Assembly: GCF_002120225.1 (NCBI RefSeq)
Contig: NZ_LAPZ01000005.1
Location: forward strand, 186,001 to 250,000
Reading direction: 5' to 3'
Source of the DNA: Tenacibaculum holothuriorum
GTDB lineage: Bacteria > Bacteroidota > Bacteroidia > Flavobacteriales > Flavobacteriaceae
DNA length: 64,000 nucleotides
The position numbers and the translations under genes are program-made. A model generated the notes under the pieces. The model made no database searches, had not been told where the DNA came from, and saw only the letters and a program-made list of their open reading frames with translations. Positions 8,026-18,116 of this stretch are shown here, in pieces (position 1 is the stretch's first letter; each line of letters opens with the position of its first letter).

Positions 8026-9609
8026 ATGATTCAATCCTATAAAAAGAAACCTACACTACAAGAAAATTACGATACTATTATTATTGGCTCTGGAATGGGC
8101 GGACTTTCAACCGCAGCAATTCTTGCCAAAGAAGGTCAAAAAGTATTGGTACTCGAACGCCACTATACTCCAGGTGGATTTACGCATATTTTTAAACGCA
8201 AAGGTTACGAATGGGATGTAGGAATTCATTATATAGGGGATGTACAACGTGAAAAAAGCATCTTAAAAAAGTTGTTTGATTATGTAACCGACAAGCAATT
8301 GAAATGGCAAGATATGGGTGAAGTTTATGACAAAATTGTTATTGGCGACAAGCAGTACGATTTTGTAAAAGGCATAAAAAACTTTAAACAACAAATGATT
8401 GCCTATTTCCCAGAAGAAGAACAAGCCATTCACAAATATGTAGACACGGTTTTTAATGCTGTAAAAGCCAGCAAAAACTATTATATCAGTAAAACTTTAT
8501 CACCTTTTTCAAATAGGATTATAGGCGGATATTTACGTAAACCTTTTCATAAATATTCCGATAAAACTACCTACGAAGTACTTCGGGAACTCACCGATAA
8601 TGAAGAACTAATTAAAGTACTTACGGGTCAATATGGTGATTACGGATTACCACCAAAGCAAAGTAGTTTTTCTATGCACGCCTCAGTAGCACGTCATTAT
8701 TTTGATGGAGGAAGTTTTCCTATCGGTGGCTCTTCGCAAATTGCTAAAACTATTGACAAAGTAATTGAAGCTACTGGTGGAACCATTTTAGTAAGTGCAG
8801 AAGTTGATGAAGTACTCATTAAAAACGGAAAAGCTACAGGTGTACAAATGAAAGATGGCAAGCATTTCTTAGCGAAAAACATTATTAGTAATGCAGGATT
8901 AATTACTACTTACAACAAATTATTACCGCAACAAATTGTAGAAAAATTTCAATTAAAAAAGCAATTACAAAAAGTAAAACCATCGGTAGCACATGTAAGT
9001 TTGTATATTGGTTTAGAAGGAACTCCCGAAGAGTTAAAAATACCTACAACCAATTATTGGGTATATCCAGAAAAAGGAGATCATGATACTTGTGTAGAAA
9101 ATTATGTAAACGATTTATCGCAGCCATTTCCTGTGGTGTATATGTCGTTTCCTTGTGCTAAAGACCCCGATTGGTTAAACCGCTACCCAGGAAAAAGCTC
9201 TATAGATATTATTACCTTGTTGCCTTATGAAACTTTTGAACAATGGAAAGGTTCTTTATGGAAAAAACGCGGTGACGAATACGAACGTATTAAAGAAGAA
9301 ATTGCACAACGTTTATTACAAGAATTGTACAAACAACTACCGCATTTAGAAGGTAAAGTAAGTTATTATGAACTCTCTACTCCGTTAACTACAGAGCATT
9401 TTGTGAATTACGAAAAAGGAGAAATTTACGGACTCGATCACAGTCCCTCTCGTTTTAGACAACCATTTTTAAAACCTAAAACACCGATTAAAAACTTTTA
9501 TTTAACAGGACAAGATATTGTTACTGCAGGTGTGGGTGGTGCCTTATTTTCTGGTATTTTATCTGCCACAGCTGTTACAGGAAAAAACATGTTAAAGAAA
9601 GTTATTTAA
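8026..9609 (+). CDS. FAD-dependent oxidoreductase, retinol saturase/phytoene desaturase-like
   Basis: This 527-residue protein has an N-terminal dinucleotide-binding motif IIIGSGMGGLSTA (G21-G26) followed by LERHYTPGGFTHIFKRKGYEWDVGIHY, characteristic of all-trans-retinol 13,14-reductase and CrtI-type flavoproteins. The middle region has GGSFPIGGSSQIAKTI and the C-terminus NFYLTGQDIVTAGVGGALFSG, both FAD/substrate signatures. It probably acts on a polyprenyl or carotenoid-like double bond; a precise substrate cannot be assigned. It is monocistronic by appearance, with a terminator over its stop codon. Confidence 0.85.
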   Translation: MIQSYKKKPTLQENYDTIIIGSGMGGLSTAAILAKEGQKVLVLERHYTPGGFTHIFKRKGYEWDVGIHYIGDVQREKSILKKLFDYVTDKQLKWQDMGEVYDKIVIGDKQYDFVKGIKNFKQQMIAYFPEEEQAIHKYVDTVFNAVKASKNYYISKTLSPFSNRIIGGYLRKPFHKYSDKTTYEVLRELTDNEELIKVLTGQYGDYGLPPKQSSFSMHASVARHYFDGGSFPIGGSSQIAKTIDKVIEATGGTILVSAEVDEVLIKNGKATGVQMKDGKHFLAKNIISNAGLITTYNKLLPQQIVEKFQLKKQLQKVKPSVAHVSLYIGLEGTPEELKIPTTNYWVYPEKGDHDTCVENYVNDLSQPFPVVYMSFPCAKDPDWLNRYPGKSSIDIITLLPYETFEQWKGSLWKKRGDEYERIKEEIAQRLLQELYKQLPHLEGKVSYYELSTPLTTEHFVNYEKGEIYGLDHSPSRFRQPFLKPKTPIKNFYLTGQDIVTAGVGGALFSGILSATAVTGKNMLKKVI

Positions 9610-9625
9610 ATAACTTTCTTTTTTA
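9597..9625 (+). terminator. Rho-independent terminator
   Basis: GAAAGTTATTT and AAATAACTTTC form a perfect 11-bp stem that includes the stop codon of the flavoprotein gene and is followed by a T-run. Confidence 0.7.
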
Positions 9626-9855
9626 AAATACTATAAACGTATTTAGCTTATTTGTTTAAGTACGTTTTTATTTTTTATAAAATTACTCTTTCTACGGATT
9701 CCCGTAATATTTTATTTTTCACTTACACTACATTCGGAAGCTCATTTTTTTATTAGAGTCACAAAGTTATATATACATACTGTATTCTCCATTTTTTGGA
9801 TCTATAACAATGCTCTTTATTCATTATATAAACAAGTTAATCACAATATTAGACT
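9626..9855. other. Intergenic region ahead of the ATPase gene
   Basis: This AT-rich 230-bp stretch contains no gene. Its only recognisable content is the 44-bp element at 9803-9846, which resembles the element at 29708-29750. Confidence 0.6.
9803..9846 (+). repeat. Short attC-like element (copy 1)
   Basis: The stretch starts with TATAACAATG and ends with ATATAAACAAGTTAATCACAA. It closely matches 29708-29750 (TATAACGATG ... ATATAAACAAGTTAGCCACAA). The outer YAAC and GTTR boxes and the internal dyad resemble a short integron attC. In both places it directly precedes an accessory gene. Confidence 0.5.
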
Positions 9856-11952
9856 ATGAAAAATAAAGAAAGATTTCTTGACTTTGCTGAGTCTTTAAAA
9901 TTAGTAAGAAAAACAAGAATAGAAGATTTTATTGACGATAGAAACATAGATGACATTTATACTGATTTATTACCCAACAATGGAATTATCAATAAATTAA
10001 ACCTACCTAGAACTACAATTCTTGTAGGAAGAAAAGGTACAGGAAAGTCAACAATATTTCAAAAATCTCAAAAAGACTTAATATCAAATAATAAATGTAT
10101 ATCTATTTATATTGATGTTAAATCACTTTACGATAATTCAACTCCAACGATTCCTTTAGAAATAGAAAGCGTAAGTAAAGAACTTCAAAAATATCTATTA
10201 TTCAGCAACTTAATTAAAGAAATAGTACTAGAAACTAAGAATAGATTGGATGACTTTGTTCAAGTATCAATACTGAAAAGAATATTAGGTTTCGATAAAG
10301 AACAAATAGATAAAATAAATCTAGAGCTGGATGAAATCGAAAAGTCAATTTCAGACGTAACAAAGCAAGTGGATGCTTCGTTAATTACTAACTATAAGCT
10401 TTCAAACCAAGAAGACAAAGAAAAGTCTGTAAAAGGTAATATTAATATTTCTACAACACCAAAAATGAGTATCGAAGGCTCATTAACCAAGGGAAGCTCA
10501 ATCAAATCAGAATTTGAAACAAGCCTTGTCACCTATTTAGATATAAAAAAAAGCTTAATTAGTAAACTTACATCTATTAAAGAAATTTTAAATATTGATC
10601 ACCTCTATATCTTCCTAGATGATTATTCTGAAATTGACGAAGAATCACAAAAAGTATTTATGGATTGGTTCATATCACCACTAAATAATTTATCTGATGA
10701 TTTTGTAAAATTTAAAATAGCTATATATCCAAATAGGTTTTATTACGGGAAATTAGATAATTCAAAAATTGATGAGATTTCACTTGATTTTTTTGATGCT
10801 TTTTACACATTTGAAAAACAAGCTAATATTACCAAAATGGAAACTTTGGCTTTAGATTATACAAAAAGATTAATTAAAAAAAGGTTGCATCTATTTTTTC
10901 CAAATAATAATTGGGAAAAATTCTTTTCTATAGATGAATCAGAAATTTATGATATTCTTTTTAGTACCTCTTTCAATATTCCTCGTAAAATAGGTTTTTT
11001 ATTATCATATTGTTACGAATCTTGCTTAATACATGATGTAAAAATTTCAAAAGAAGCTATTGAAAATGCTTCAAAAAGGTATTACTCTGATGTAATTGAA
11101 AAATATTTTATTGCAAATCAATTTGTCACAAAGCCTTTTAAAGACAAAATCTCAAATAACCATCAATATCAATTACTAAACAATATTATTAAAAGGCAAA
11201 AAACAAACTCATCATCATCTATTAGAACACGAATAAAAGGGAAACCAACTAATCACTTTGTTGTAAATAAAGAAATTTCTAATTTATTAGATAATTTAGA
11301 GCTTAATGGTTTTCTAACTACTTACAATAACATAAATGACAACAACGACAACATATCAGTCTTATACTCACTGGATTACGGATTATGTAAAACACATAAT
11401 TTAAATTTTGCTAGAGCTTATAATTCAAGGTTGATAAAGTATTTTACTCAAGCTAGGTTCAATATGAACATTCTTATCTCTGATTATTTTAATAAAACTC
11501 AATTAATAAAGTGCCCAAATAATCACGAGTTTTCATACGAAATGCTTAAAACTTTAAAAGCATTTAAAATGAGATGTCCAGACTGCTTGGATGAAGGAAA
11601 ATCTGTTCTATGTGAAGTTACGTTATCAAGTGAAGAAGTAAGAGAAAGATTACGAGCTATTGAAAATAAAAGAATTAAAAAGCTGTCTTTTACAGAATTT
11701 TTAATCCTAGATTATTTAAATGGATATCAAAAAATTGTAAGTATTCATAAAATTGCTAGTGCACTTGACAAAAGCGAGTCATCAGTTAACACTATGATTA
11801 ACAAACTAATAGAAAAGGGATTAATCGAACATGATAATGAAGCTAGTCGAGCTTTGAAAAAAGAGGTTTATCTTATTTCTGATAAGGGAGTTAGATTTAT
11901 TAACACAATTCTAAAACTAATAGATGAAATCAAGAAAAAAGAAAACAAATAA
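9856..11952 (+). CDS. ORC/CDC6-like AAA ATPase with zinc motif and winged helix
   Basis: This 698-residue protein has Walker A GRKGTGKST at 58-66 and Walker B HLYIFLDD at 249-256, followed by a large AAA-lid-like helical region. Around 552-577 there are paired C/H ligands (KCPNNHEF, then RCPDC), a probable zinc finger. The last ~90 residues form a MarR-like winged helix (LSFTEFLILDYL; SSVNTMINKLIEKGLIEHD). From memory such proteins are annotated as ORC-CDC6 family AAA ATPases and occur in accessory regions. It stands alone between long intergenic regions, is AT-rich, and is preceded by an attC-like element, all consistent with acquisition. An antiviral or plasmid-related role is inferred, not shown. 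Confidence 0.7.
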   Translation: MKNKERFLDFAESLKLVRKTRIEDFIDDRNIDDIYTDLLPNNGIINKLNLPRTTILVGRKGTGKSTIFQKSQKDLISNNKCISIYIDVKSLYDNSTPTIPLEIESVSKELQKYLLFSNLIKEIVLETKNRLDDFVQVSILKRILGFDKEQIDKINLELDEIEKSISDVTKQVDASLITNYKLSNQEDKEKSVKGNINISTTPKMSIEGSLTKGSSIKSEFETSLVTYLDIKKSLISKLTSIKEILNIDHLYIFLDDYSEIDEESQKVFMDWFISPLNNLSDDFVKFKIAIYPNRFYYGKLDNSKIDEISLDFFDAFYTFEKQANITKMETLALDYTKRLIKKRLHLFFPNNNWEKFFSIDESEIYDILFSTSFNIPRKIGFLLSYCYESCLIHDVKISKEAIENASKRYYSDVIEKYFIANQFVTKPFKDKISNNHQYQLLNNIIKRQKTNSSSSIRTRIKGKPTNHFVVNKEISNLLDNLELNGFLTTYNNINDNNDNISVLYSLDYGLCKTHNLNFARAYNSRLIKYFTQARFNMNILISDYFNKTQLIKCPNNHEFSYEMLKTLKAFKMRCPDCLDEGKSVLCEVTLSSEEVRERLRAIENKRIKKLSFTEFLILDYLNGYQKIVSIHKIASALDKSESSVNTMINKLIEKGLIEHDNEASRALKKEVYLISDKGVRFINTILKLIDEIKKKENK

Positions 11953-12073
11953 TAGTTAATTCTACTGTTGTTATAAATTATTCTTTTTACTTAATCCGTA
12001 AACCCTTTCTTATTTTAAGTTTCATGCTTAAAATCTAAGTACCAAAACACGCAATAATTAATAGTCAAGATCA

Positions 12074-13042
12074 TTACAACTCCCTTAAAACCTCATCAAC
12101 TAATTTTCGATTATAATCATTTATTTTTTGGTGAGTTGGCATCCAACCTGATAAAAAGCGTATAAAATCGGTACAAGCTACAGGGTATAATTTTCGCCAC
12201 TCGTTCTCTAAATCCGTAAAAGGAAAAGAGAATTGAGTGGTTTTAAATGCTTTTTGTAATTCAGAAAAATAGTAGTTTAACACTTCTGCTTCGTGGTATT
12301 CTAATTCATTGCTCGACATACAACTTCCTAAGAAATAGGCTACGTCTTTTATTCCGCAACCACCACCAACATATTGAAAGTCTACCGCAGCTACTTTTTC
12401 ACCATCTTTAGCAAAACAAAAGTTTGCCAACTTCGCATCGCCATGTACAATAGTTTGGTGCTTACAATTTTTTAAGATAGTATTTATCTCGTAAGCTTTT
12501 TCTTTAAGTGGAGAAGCTTCCATTTGCTGTAACTCATCGGGTCTCGTTTCTAAATTCCAATAAGTCCCTACTTTCCATAATCCAGTTGGCTTTCGATGTA
12601 AAAACTGTATATGAAAATTGGCTAACCATTTTAACACAACCTTTACCTCATCTAAGGTAATTTGTGCTTTTCGTAAAGGATAGTGTTTGTTTAAATCTTC
12701 TAAGACAATCCATTGTTTATTTCCTTCAGTATAAGAACCTATGAGGTTAGGAATTTTACAATCCATAGTACATTTTTTACTCCACTGCTCATACCAATTC
12801 GTTTCTACTTGATAGGATCTTACTTTTCGTTGATGAGAAAAATTGGTATTCCATCCTCTTGGGTGCTGTGTAGCTTTATCTAAATCGATAAACTTAACTA
12901 CAACTGTTTGTAAGTTAGAATTGTGTACTATATAACGAGAAATTTTACCATAACCACTCCACAAGCTTTGTATAACTTCAGCCTCATTGCATTGCGTAGC
13001 TTGTGTTACTTTTAATAAGTAGTCGGTAAAATTGGGATTCAT
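12074..13042 (-). CDS. Aminoglycoside/ecdysteroid-kinase-like phosphotransferase
   Basis: The start at 13042 (MNPNFTDYLLKV) is preferred; an in-frame extension to 13150 would add an implausible hydrophobic leader. The ~322-residue protein has the kinase-fold signatures VVVKFIDLD (ATP-site Lys), WIVLEDL (hinge), IVHGDAKLANFCF (catalytic loop) and VAAVDFQYVGGGCGIKDVAYFLG (metal-binding Asp and helix). This pattern is typical of the APH/EcKL (DUF1679) phosphotransferases acting on small hydroxylated molecules. The natural substrate is unknown. Confidence 0.8.
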   Translation of the reverse strand: MNPNFTDYLLKVTQATQCNEAEVIQSLWSGYGKISRYIVHNSNLQTVVVKFIDLDKATQHPRGWNTNFSHQRKVRSYQVETNWYEQWSKKCTMDCKIPNLIGSYTEGNKQWIVLEDLNKHYPLRKAQITLDEVKVVLKWLANFHIQFLHRKPTGLWKVGTYWNLETRPDELQQMEASPLKEKAYEINTILKNCKHQTIVHGDAKLANFCFAKDGEKVAAVDFQYVGGGCGIKDVAYFLGSCMSSNELEYHEAEVLNYYFSELQKAFKTTQFSFPFTDLENEWRKLYPVACTDFIRFLSGWMPTHQKINDYNRKLVDEVLREL

Positions 13043-13200
13043 AAAATTGCTATATAACAATAGCGAAAGTAGTATAAAATAAAAAAGAAAAGAAGCAGCC
13101 CCCCAGCGAACTTCAATTCTTTTTATAAGTTCTACAAAAATGCAAAACAATTTTAAACTTGTTGTAAATGTACCTATCTATTACAATTACTTTAATAAAT

Positions 13201-13252
13201 TTTAGACGAAAGGTACTTTTACTTCGATAAATGGTAATTGAGTTTAGACGAA
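13201..13252. repeat. Pair of 10-bp direct repeats
   Basis: TTTAGACGAA occurs at 13201-13210 and again at 13243-13252, 42 bp apart, upstream of the phosphotransferase gene. Four helical turns of spacing would suit a dimeric regulator, but this could be chance. Confidence 0.3.
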
Positions 13253-13253
13253 T

Positions 13254-13284
13254 AAAAAGAGAGAATTTTAAAATTCTCTCTTTT
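13254..13284. terminator. Hairpin between phosphotransferase and 138-residue-protein genes
   Basis: AAAAGAGAGAATTTT and AAAATTCTCTCTTTT are perfect inverted arms flanked by A- and T-runs. It sits 35 bp beyond the stop codon of the minus-strand gene at 13319-13735 and so would terminate it. Confidence 0.75.
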
Positions 13285-13318
13285 CTCTCACTTAACTATA
13301 TATACAATTTCAATAATC

Positions 13319-13735
13319 TTACTTAAAAAAATGTATATATGATTTGTCTAAATTTAAGTTTGCCGATTTAGGAAACTCAGCATGAATTATCATTTCATTT
13401 TCGTGATGTTGTTCTAAATCACTTAATATTTTTCTGTTTAATAATAACACTGTAGAATGACCGTGATGATCTAACTTATCTAAAATTGTTTTTCCGTTAA
13501 ACTCACAAATCCAATGTGTTTCAGACATGTTTTCTTCATAAAAAACCTCTACTGTAGGTACCTTAAAGTAATTATGATCTTTCACTTGTTTAAAGTCAAA
13601 AACCAAACGTAACAATCCACCTTCTAAAAAATTACTTTCTTTTGTAATTCCTAATTCAGCAAAAGATAATTTACCAGTATTATTTTTATCTAAAATTACT
13701 TTTATTTCTCCTTGATTTAACTCTACGCTACTCAT
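13319..13735 (-). CDS. Conserved-looking hypothetical protein near thioredoxin genes
   Basis: A 138-residue protein with no signal peptide or membrane helix, predicted mostly beta (LRLVFDFKQVKDHNYFKVPTV, VFYEENMSETHWICEFNG). It contains a histidine-rich HHGHS turn and an EQHHENEM segment, so metal binding is conceivable. It is encoded just downstream of the thioredoxin and peroxiredoxin genes, on the same strand but with a hairpin in the 141-bp gap, so it may be separately transcribed. No family is recognised. Confidence 0.6.
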   Translation of the reverse strand: MSSVELNQGEIKVILDKNNTGKLSFAELGITKESNFLEGGLLRLVFDFKQVKDHNYFKVPTVEVFYEENMSETHWICEFNGKTILDKLDHHGHSTVLLLNRKILSDLEQHHENEMIIHAEFPKSANLNLDKSYIHFFK

Positions 13736-13807
13736 ACTTATTTATTTAAATTCTATACTCAAAACTAAATAATAAGCTACTGCTAGCATATGATATTTAT
13801 CAGTCTT

Positions 13808-13845
13808 TAAATAAAAAAAGCCTAAGCTCTCAATAATAACTTAGA
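13808..13845 (-). terminator. Probable terminator after the DUF6952-like gene
   Basis: An imperfect hairpin (AAGCCTAAG / CTTAGACTT with a loop of about 14 nt) has A-runs on the plus strand, equivalent to a U-tract for minus-strand transcripts. Confidence 0.55.
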
Positions 13846-13876
13846 CTTTATATACTGTATTAAAATGTAATTTTAA

Positions 13877-14134
13877 TTACTTATCAATCGATCCTAAAAC
13901 ACGTTGCATAAAATTATTTAACGCTTCTTTTTTAGGAGTTCCTTCTTTTATCATTTTTGAAACTTCTATCGCTCCGTACATGTTAGAAATTAATTCACCA
14001 ATAACATCTAATTCCTCGTCTTTTAACGACGGAACTTCTGTTAATGCTTCTAAAGTCTCAATAGTTTCTAACACATAGTCTTGATCGTTCTCTTCTATGA
14101 AAGAAGTTAAATGTTTAATTACTGGTAATTTCAT
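13877..14134 (-). CDS. Small acidic conserved protein (DUF6952-like)
   Basis: An 85-residue helical acidic protein (MKLPVIKHLTSFIEE start; DELDVIGELISNMYGAIEV core). From memory, small proteins of this type (DUF6952) are encoded directly after a thioredoxin gene in Flavobacteriia. The gene starts 2 bp after the thioredoxin stop codon, so they are cotranscribed and probably translationally coupled. A role as partner of the thioredoxin/peroxiredoxin pair is inferred from position only. Confidence 0.7.
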   Translation of the reverse strand: MKLPVIKHLTSFIEENDQDYVLETIETLEALTEVPSLKDEELDVIGELISNMYGAIEVSKMIKEGTPKKEALNNFMQRVLGSIDK

Positions 14135-14136
14135 AA

Positions 14137-14445
14137 TTAAATTACTTCGTTTACTAATTCTTTTAAAACATCAAACTTGTTAGTTTGCACTTGGTTTACA
14201 AATTTACCATCTACAAAAGTTGCAAATGTTGGTAAATTATCTACTGTAGCTAATTTTCTACTTTCAGGAAATTTTTCTGCATCAGCAATTACAAATACAG
14301 TTTCTTCATTTTCAGAAGACAACTTCTTGAATTTAGGTTTCATAATTCTACAGTTTCCACACCAAGTTGCTGAAAATTGAACTACTACAGTTTTATTATC
14401 GGAAACAATTTGTGCTAAATTGTCTTGATTTAATTCTTGTACCAT
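14137..14445 (-). CDS. Thioredoxin-family protein (CGNC active site)
   Basis: This 102-residue protein has a thioredoxin fold with FSATWCGNCRIMKP, active-site cysteines 29 and 32, and the cis-Pro region NLPTFATFVDG. The CGNC motif differs from the classical CGPC, which suggests a dedicated electron donor rather than the main thioredoxin. It lies directly downstream of a typical 2-Cys peroxiredoxin gene on the same strand, so it probably recycles that enzyme in the cytoplasm. Confidence 0.88.
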   Translation of the reverse strand: MVQELNQDNLAQIVSDNKTVVVQFSATWCGNCRIMKPKFKKLSSENEETVFVIADAEKFPESRKLATVDNLPTFATFVDGKFVNQVQTNKFDVLKELVNEVI

Positions 14446-14491
14446 GATTTAAATTTTAAAGTTAATTAGGAGTAAAAAAATCCCTAAAAGA

Positions 14492-14509
14492 TATACTAAT
14501 GTTAGTATA
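14492..14509. promoter_or_regulatory. 18-bp palindrome upstream of thioredoxin gene
   Basis: TATACTAA-TG-TTAGTATA lies 47 bp upstream of the thioredoxin start codon, between the peroxiredoxin terminator and the gene. It is an operator or hairpin candidate; AT-rich chance cannot be excluded. Confidence 0.35.
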
Positions 14510-14518
14510 GTAGAAGTA

Positions 14519-14553
14519 AAATTCGTGCTACTCCTTTCGTTTCACACGAATTT
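14519..14553 (-). terminator. Hairpin after peroxiredoxin gene
   Basis: AAATTCGTG and CACGAATTT form a 9-bp perfect stem with a 17-nt loop, beginning 8 bp after the peroxiredoxin stop codon. It is a probable terminator or attenuator between prx and trx. Confidence 0.5.
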
Positions 14554-14560
14554 AGTTTTA

Positions 14561-15202
14561 TTAGTTTGCAGCTAAATATTCTGCAGTAGACTTAGCATTT
14601 GGCTTCATAGCCTCTTTACCTTCTTCCCAGTTTGCAGGACAAACTTCACCTTTTTCTTGTACGTGTGTATACGCGTCGATTAAACGTAGGTACTCGTTTA
14701 CGTTACGACCAATTGGCATGTGGTTTACACCTTCGTGTACAACAGTTCCTTCTTCGTCAATGATATATGTAGCTCTATATGTTACGTTATCTCCCTCTAC
14801 TTGTACAGTACCAGTAGCCTCATCATATGTTTCGTTAGAAATATCTAAAATACCTAAGATAGAAGATAAGTTACGGTTACTATCTGCTAATAATGGGTAT
14901 GTTACACCTTCAATTCCTCCGTTATCTTTAGATTGGTTTAACCAAGCAAAGTGTACTTCAGGAGTATCACAAGAAGCACCAATTACTACTGTATTTCTCT
15001 TATCAAACTCACCTAAAGCAGCTTGAAAAGCGTGTAATTCTGTAGGACACACAAAAGTAAAATCTTTTGGATACCAGAATAATAATACCTTTTTCTTGTT
15101 CTTAACTGCTTCTTCTAAAACATTTAATTTAAACGTATCTCCCATTTCATTCATTGCATCAACGCTTAAATTTGGAAATTTCTTACCAACTAATGTAGCC
15201 AT
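14561..15202 (-). CDS. Typical 2-Cys peroxiredoxin (AhpC/Prx1 type)
   Basis: This 213-residue protein has the peroxidatic motif FTFVCPTELHAF (Cys52) and a resolving cysteine in GEVCPANW (Cys188), with YRATYIIDEEGTVVHEGVNHMPIGRN in between. It reduces H2O2 and organic peroxides, forming an intersubunit disulfide that a thioredoxin or AhpF re-reduces; no ahpF is nearby, but a thioredoxin gene follows. It is divergent from katG, and the shared intergenic region holds a palindrome, consistent with joint peroxide regulation. Confidence 0.93.
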   Translation of the reverse strand: MATLVGKKFPNLSVDAMNEMGDTFKLNVLEEAVKNKKKVLLFWYPKDFTFVCPTELHAFQAALGEFDKRNTVVIGASCDTPEVHFAWLNQSKDNGGIEGVTYPLLADSNRNLSSILGILDISNETYDEATGTVQVEGDNVTYRATYIIDEEGTVVHEGVNHMPIGRNVNEYLRLIDAYTHVQEKGEVCPANWEEGKEAMKPNAKSTAEYLAAN

Positions 15203-15247
15203 CTTTTATTTTTTTATGATTATTAATTATGTTCTTTTTAACAGGGA

Positions 15248-15255
15248 CAAATGTA
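15248..15255 (-). promoter_or_regulatory. -7 box for peroxiredoxin (TACATTTG on minus strand)
   Basis: It matches TAnnTTTG and lies 46 bp upstream of the start codon. No convincing -33 TTTG is found. Confidence 0.45.
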
Positions 15256-15336
15256 TCTTCTTTATTGCTTTTAAAAATGTAAAACCAAAAATATTTTCTT
15301 ATTCTTCAATAGAAAATATCAATACTACCAAAACCA

Positions 15337-15365
15337 AACTATAAATTATGTAAATATTTATAGTT
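15337..15365. promoter_or_regulatory. Palindromic operator candidate between prx and katG
   Basis: AACTATAAAT-N9-ATTTATAGTT is a perfect 10-bp inverted repeat in the middle of the divergent region. Size and dyad (CTAT/ATAG ends) are reminiscent of OxyR-type sites, but no regulator gene is in the window. Confidence 0.4.
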
Positions 15366-15458
15366 AAAACCTTAAAAACAAGTTAGGTAAACAAAAAACC
15401 AAAGTTATAAATAATAAAAAGTTATATTATAATAAAAAATATAGATAAAAATTATTGA

Positions 15459-17705
<2,247 letters not shown>

Positions 17706-17723
17706 CTGAAAAGGGTGTTAAAT

Positions 17724-17760
17724 AAAAAAGCTATTAGTTTGTAAACTAATAGCTTTTTTA
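17724..17760. terminator. Bidirectional terminator between katG and VOC gene
   Basis: AAAAAAGCTATTAG and CTAATAGCTTTTTT pair around a TTTGTAAA loop with A- and T-runs on both sides. It can serve katG (plus) and the VOC gene (minus). Confidence 0.9.
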
Positions 17761-17765
17761 TTTAA

Positions 17766-18107
17766 TTATTTATCTGACCAAACCGCTAATTCATTACCCG
17801 AAGGATCTAAAAAATGGAATCTTCGTCCTCCAGGAAATTCAAAAATAGCTTTTGAAATTTTTCCGCCAGCTTTTTCTATTTCAGATTGAATAGTTTCTAA
17901 ATCATCGTTATATAAAACAATTAAAGCTCCGTTTACAATTTCGTTAGTTGTTAATTCGAAACCACCTAATAATCCACTATTAGAAAATGCAGTATAGCTT
18001 GGTCCATAATCTGTAAACTCCCAAGAAAACACTGTAGAGTAAAAACTTTTAATGTCTTCAAGATTCTTTGCCTTAAACTCTATGTAATCTATCGTTTTAT
18101 TTTCCAT
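17766..18107 (-). CDS. VOC-family (glyoxalase/bleomycin-resistance-like) protein
   Basis: This 113-residue single VOC domain has IDYIEFKAKNLEDIKSFYS at the N-terminus and GRRFHFLDPSGNELAVWSDK at the C-terminus, the paired beta-alpha-beta-beta-beta modules typical of the superfamily. The H and E positions near the C-terminus could bind metal. It probably functions as a dimer in the cytosol; the substrate is unknown. It is the last gene of the minus-strand cluster, 9 bp downstream of the response regulator gene. Confidence 0.8.
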   Translation of the reverse strand: MENKTIDYIEFKAKNLEDIKSFYSTVFSWEFTDYGPSYTAFSNSGLLGGFELTTNEIVNGALIVLYNDDLETIQSEIEKAGGKISKAIFEFPGGRRFHFLDPSGNELAVWSDK

Positions 18108-18116
18108 ACTTAATGG

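Noticed and set aside
15400..15440. PerR-like boxes (TTATAAATAATAA, TTATATTATAATAA) upstream of katG
   Set aside because: Dyad symmetry is poor when compared with TTATAATnATTATAA; such strings are expected by chance in this AT-rich stretch.
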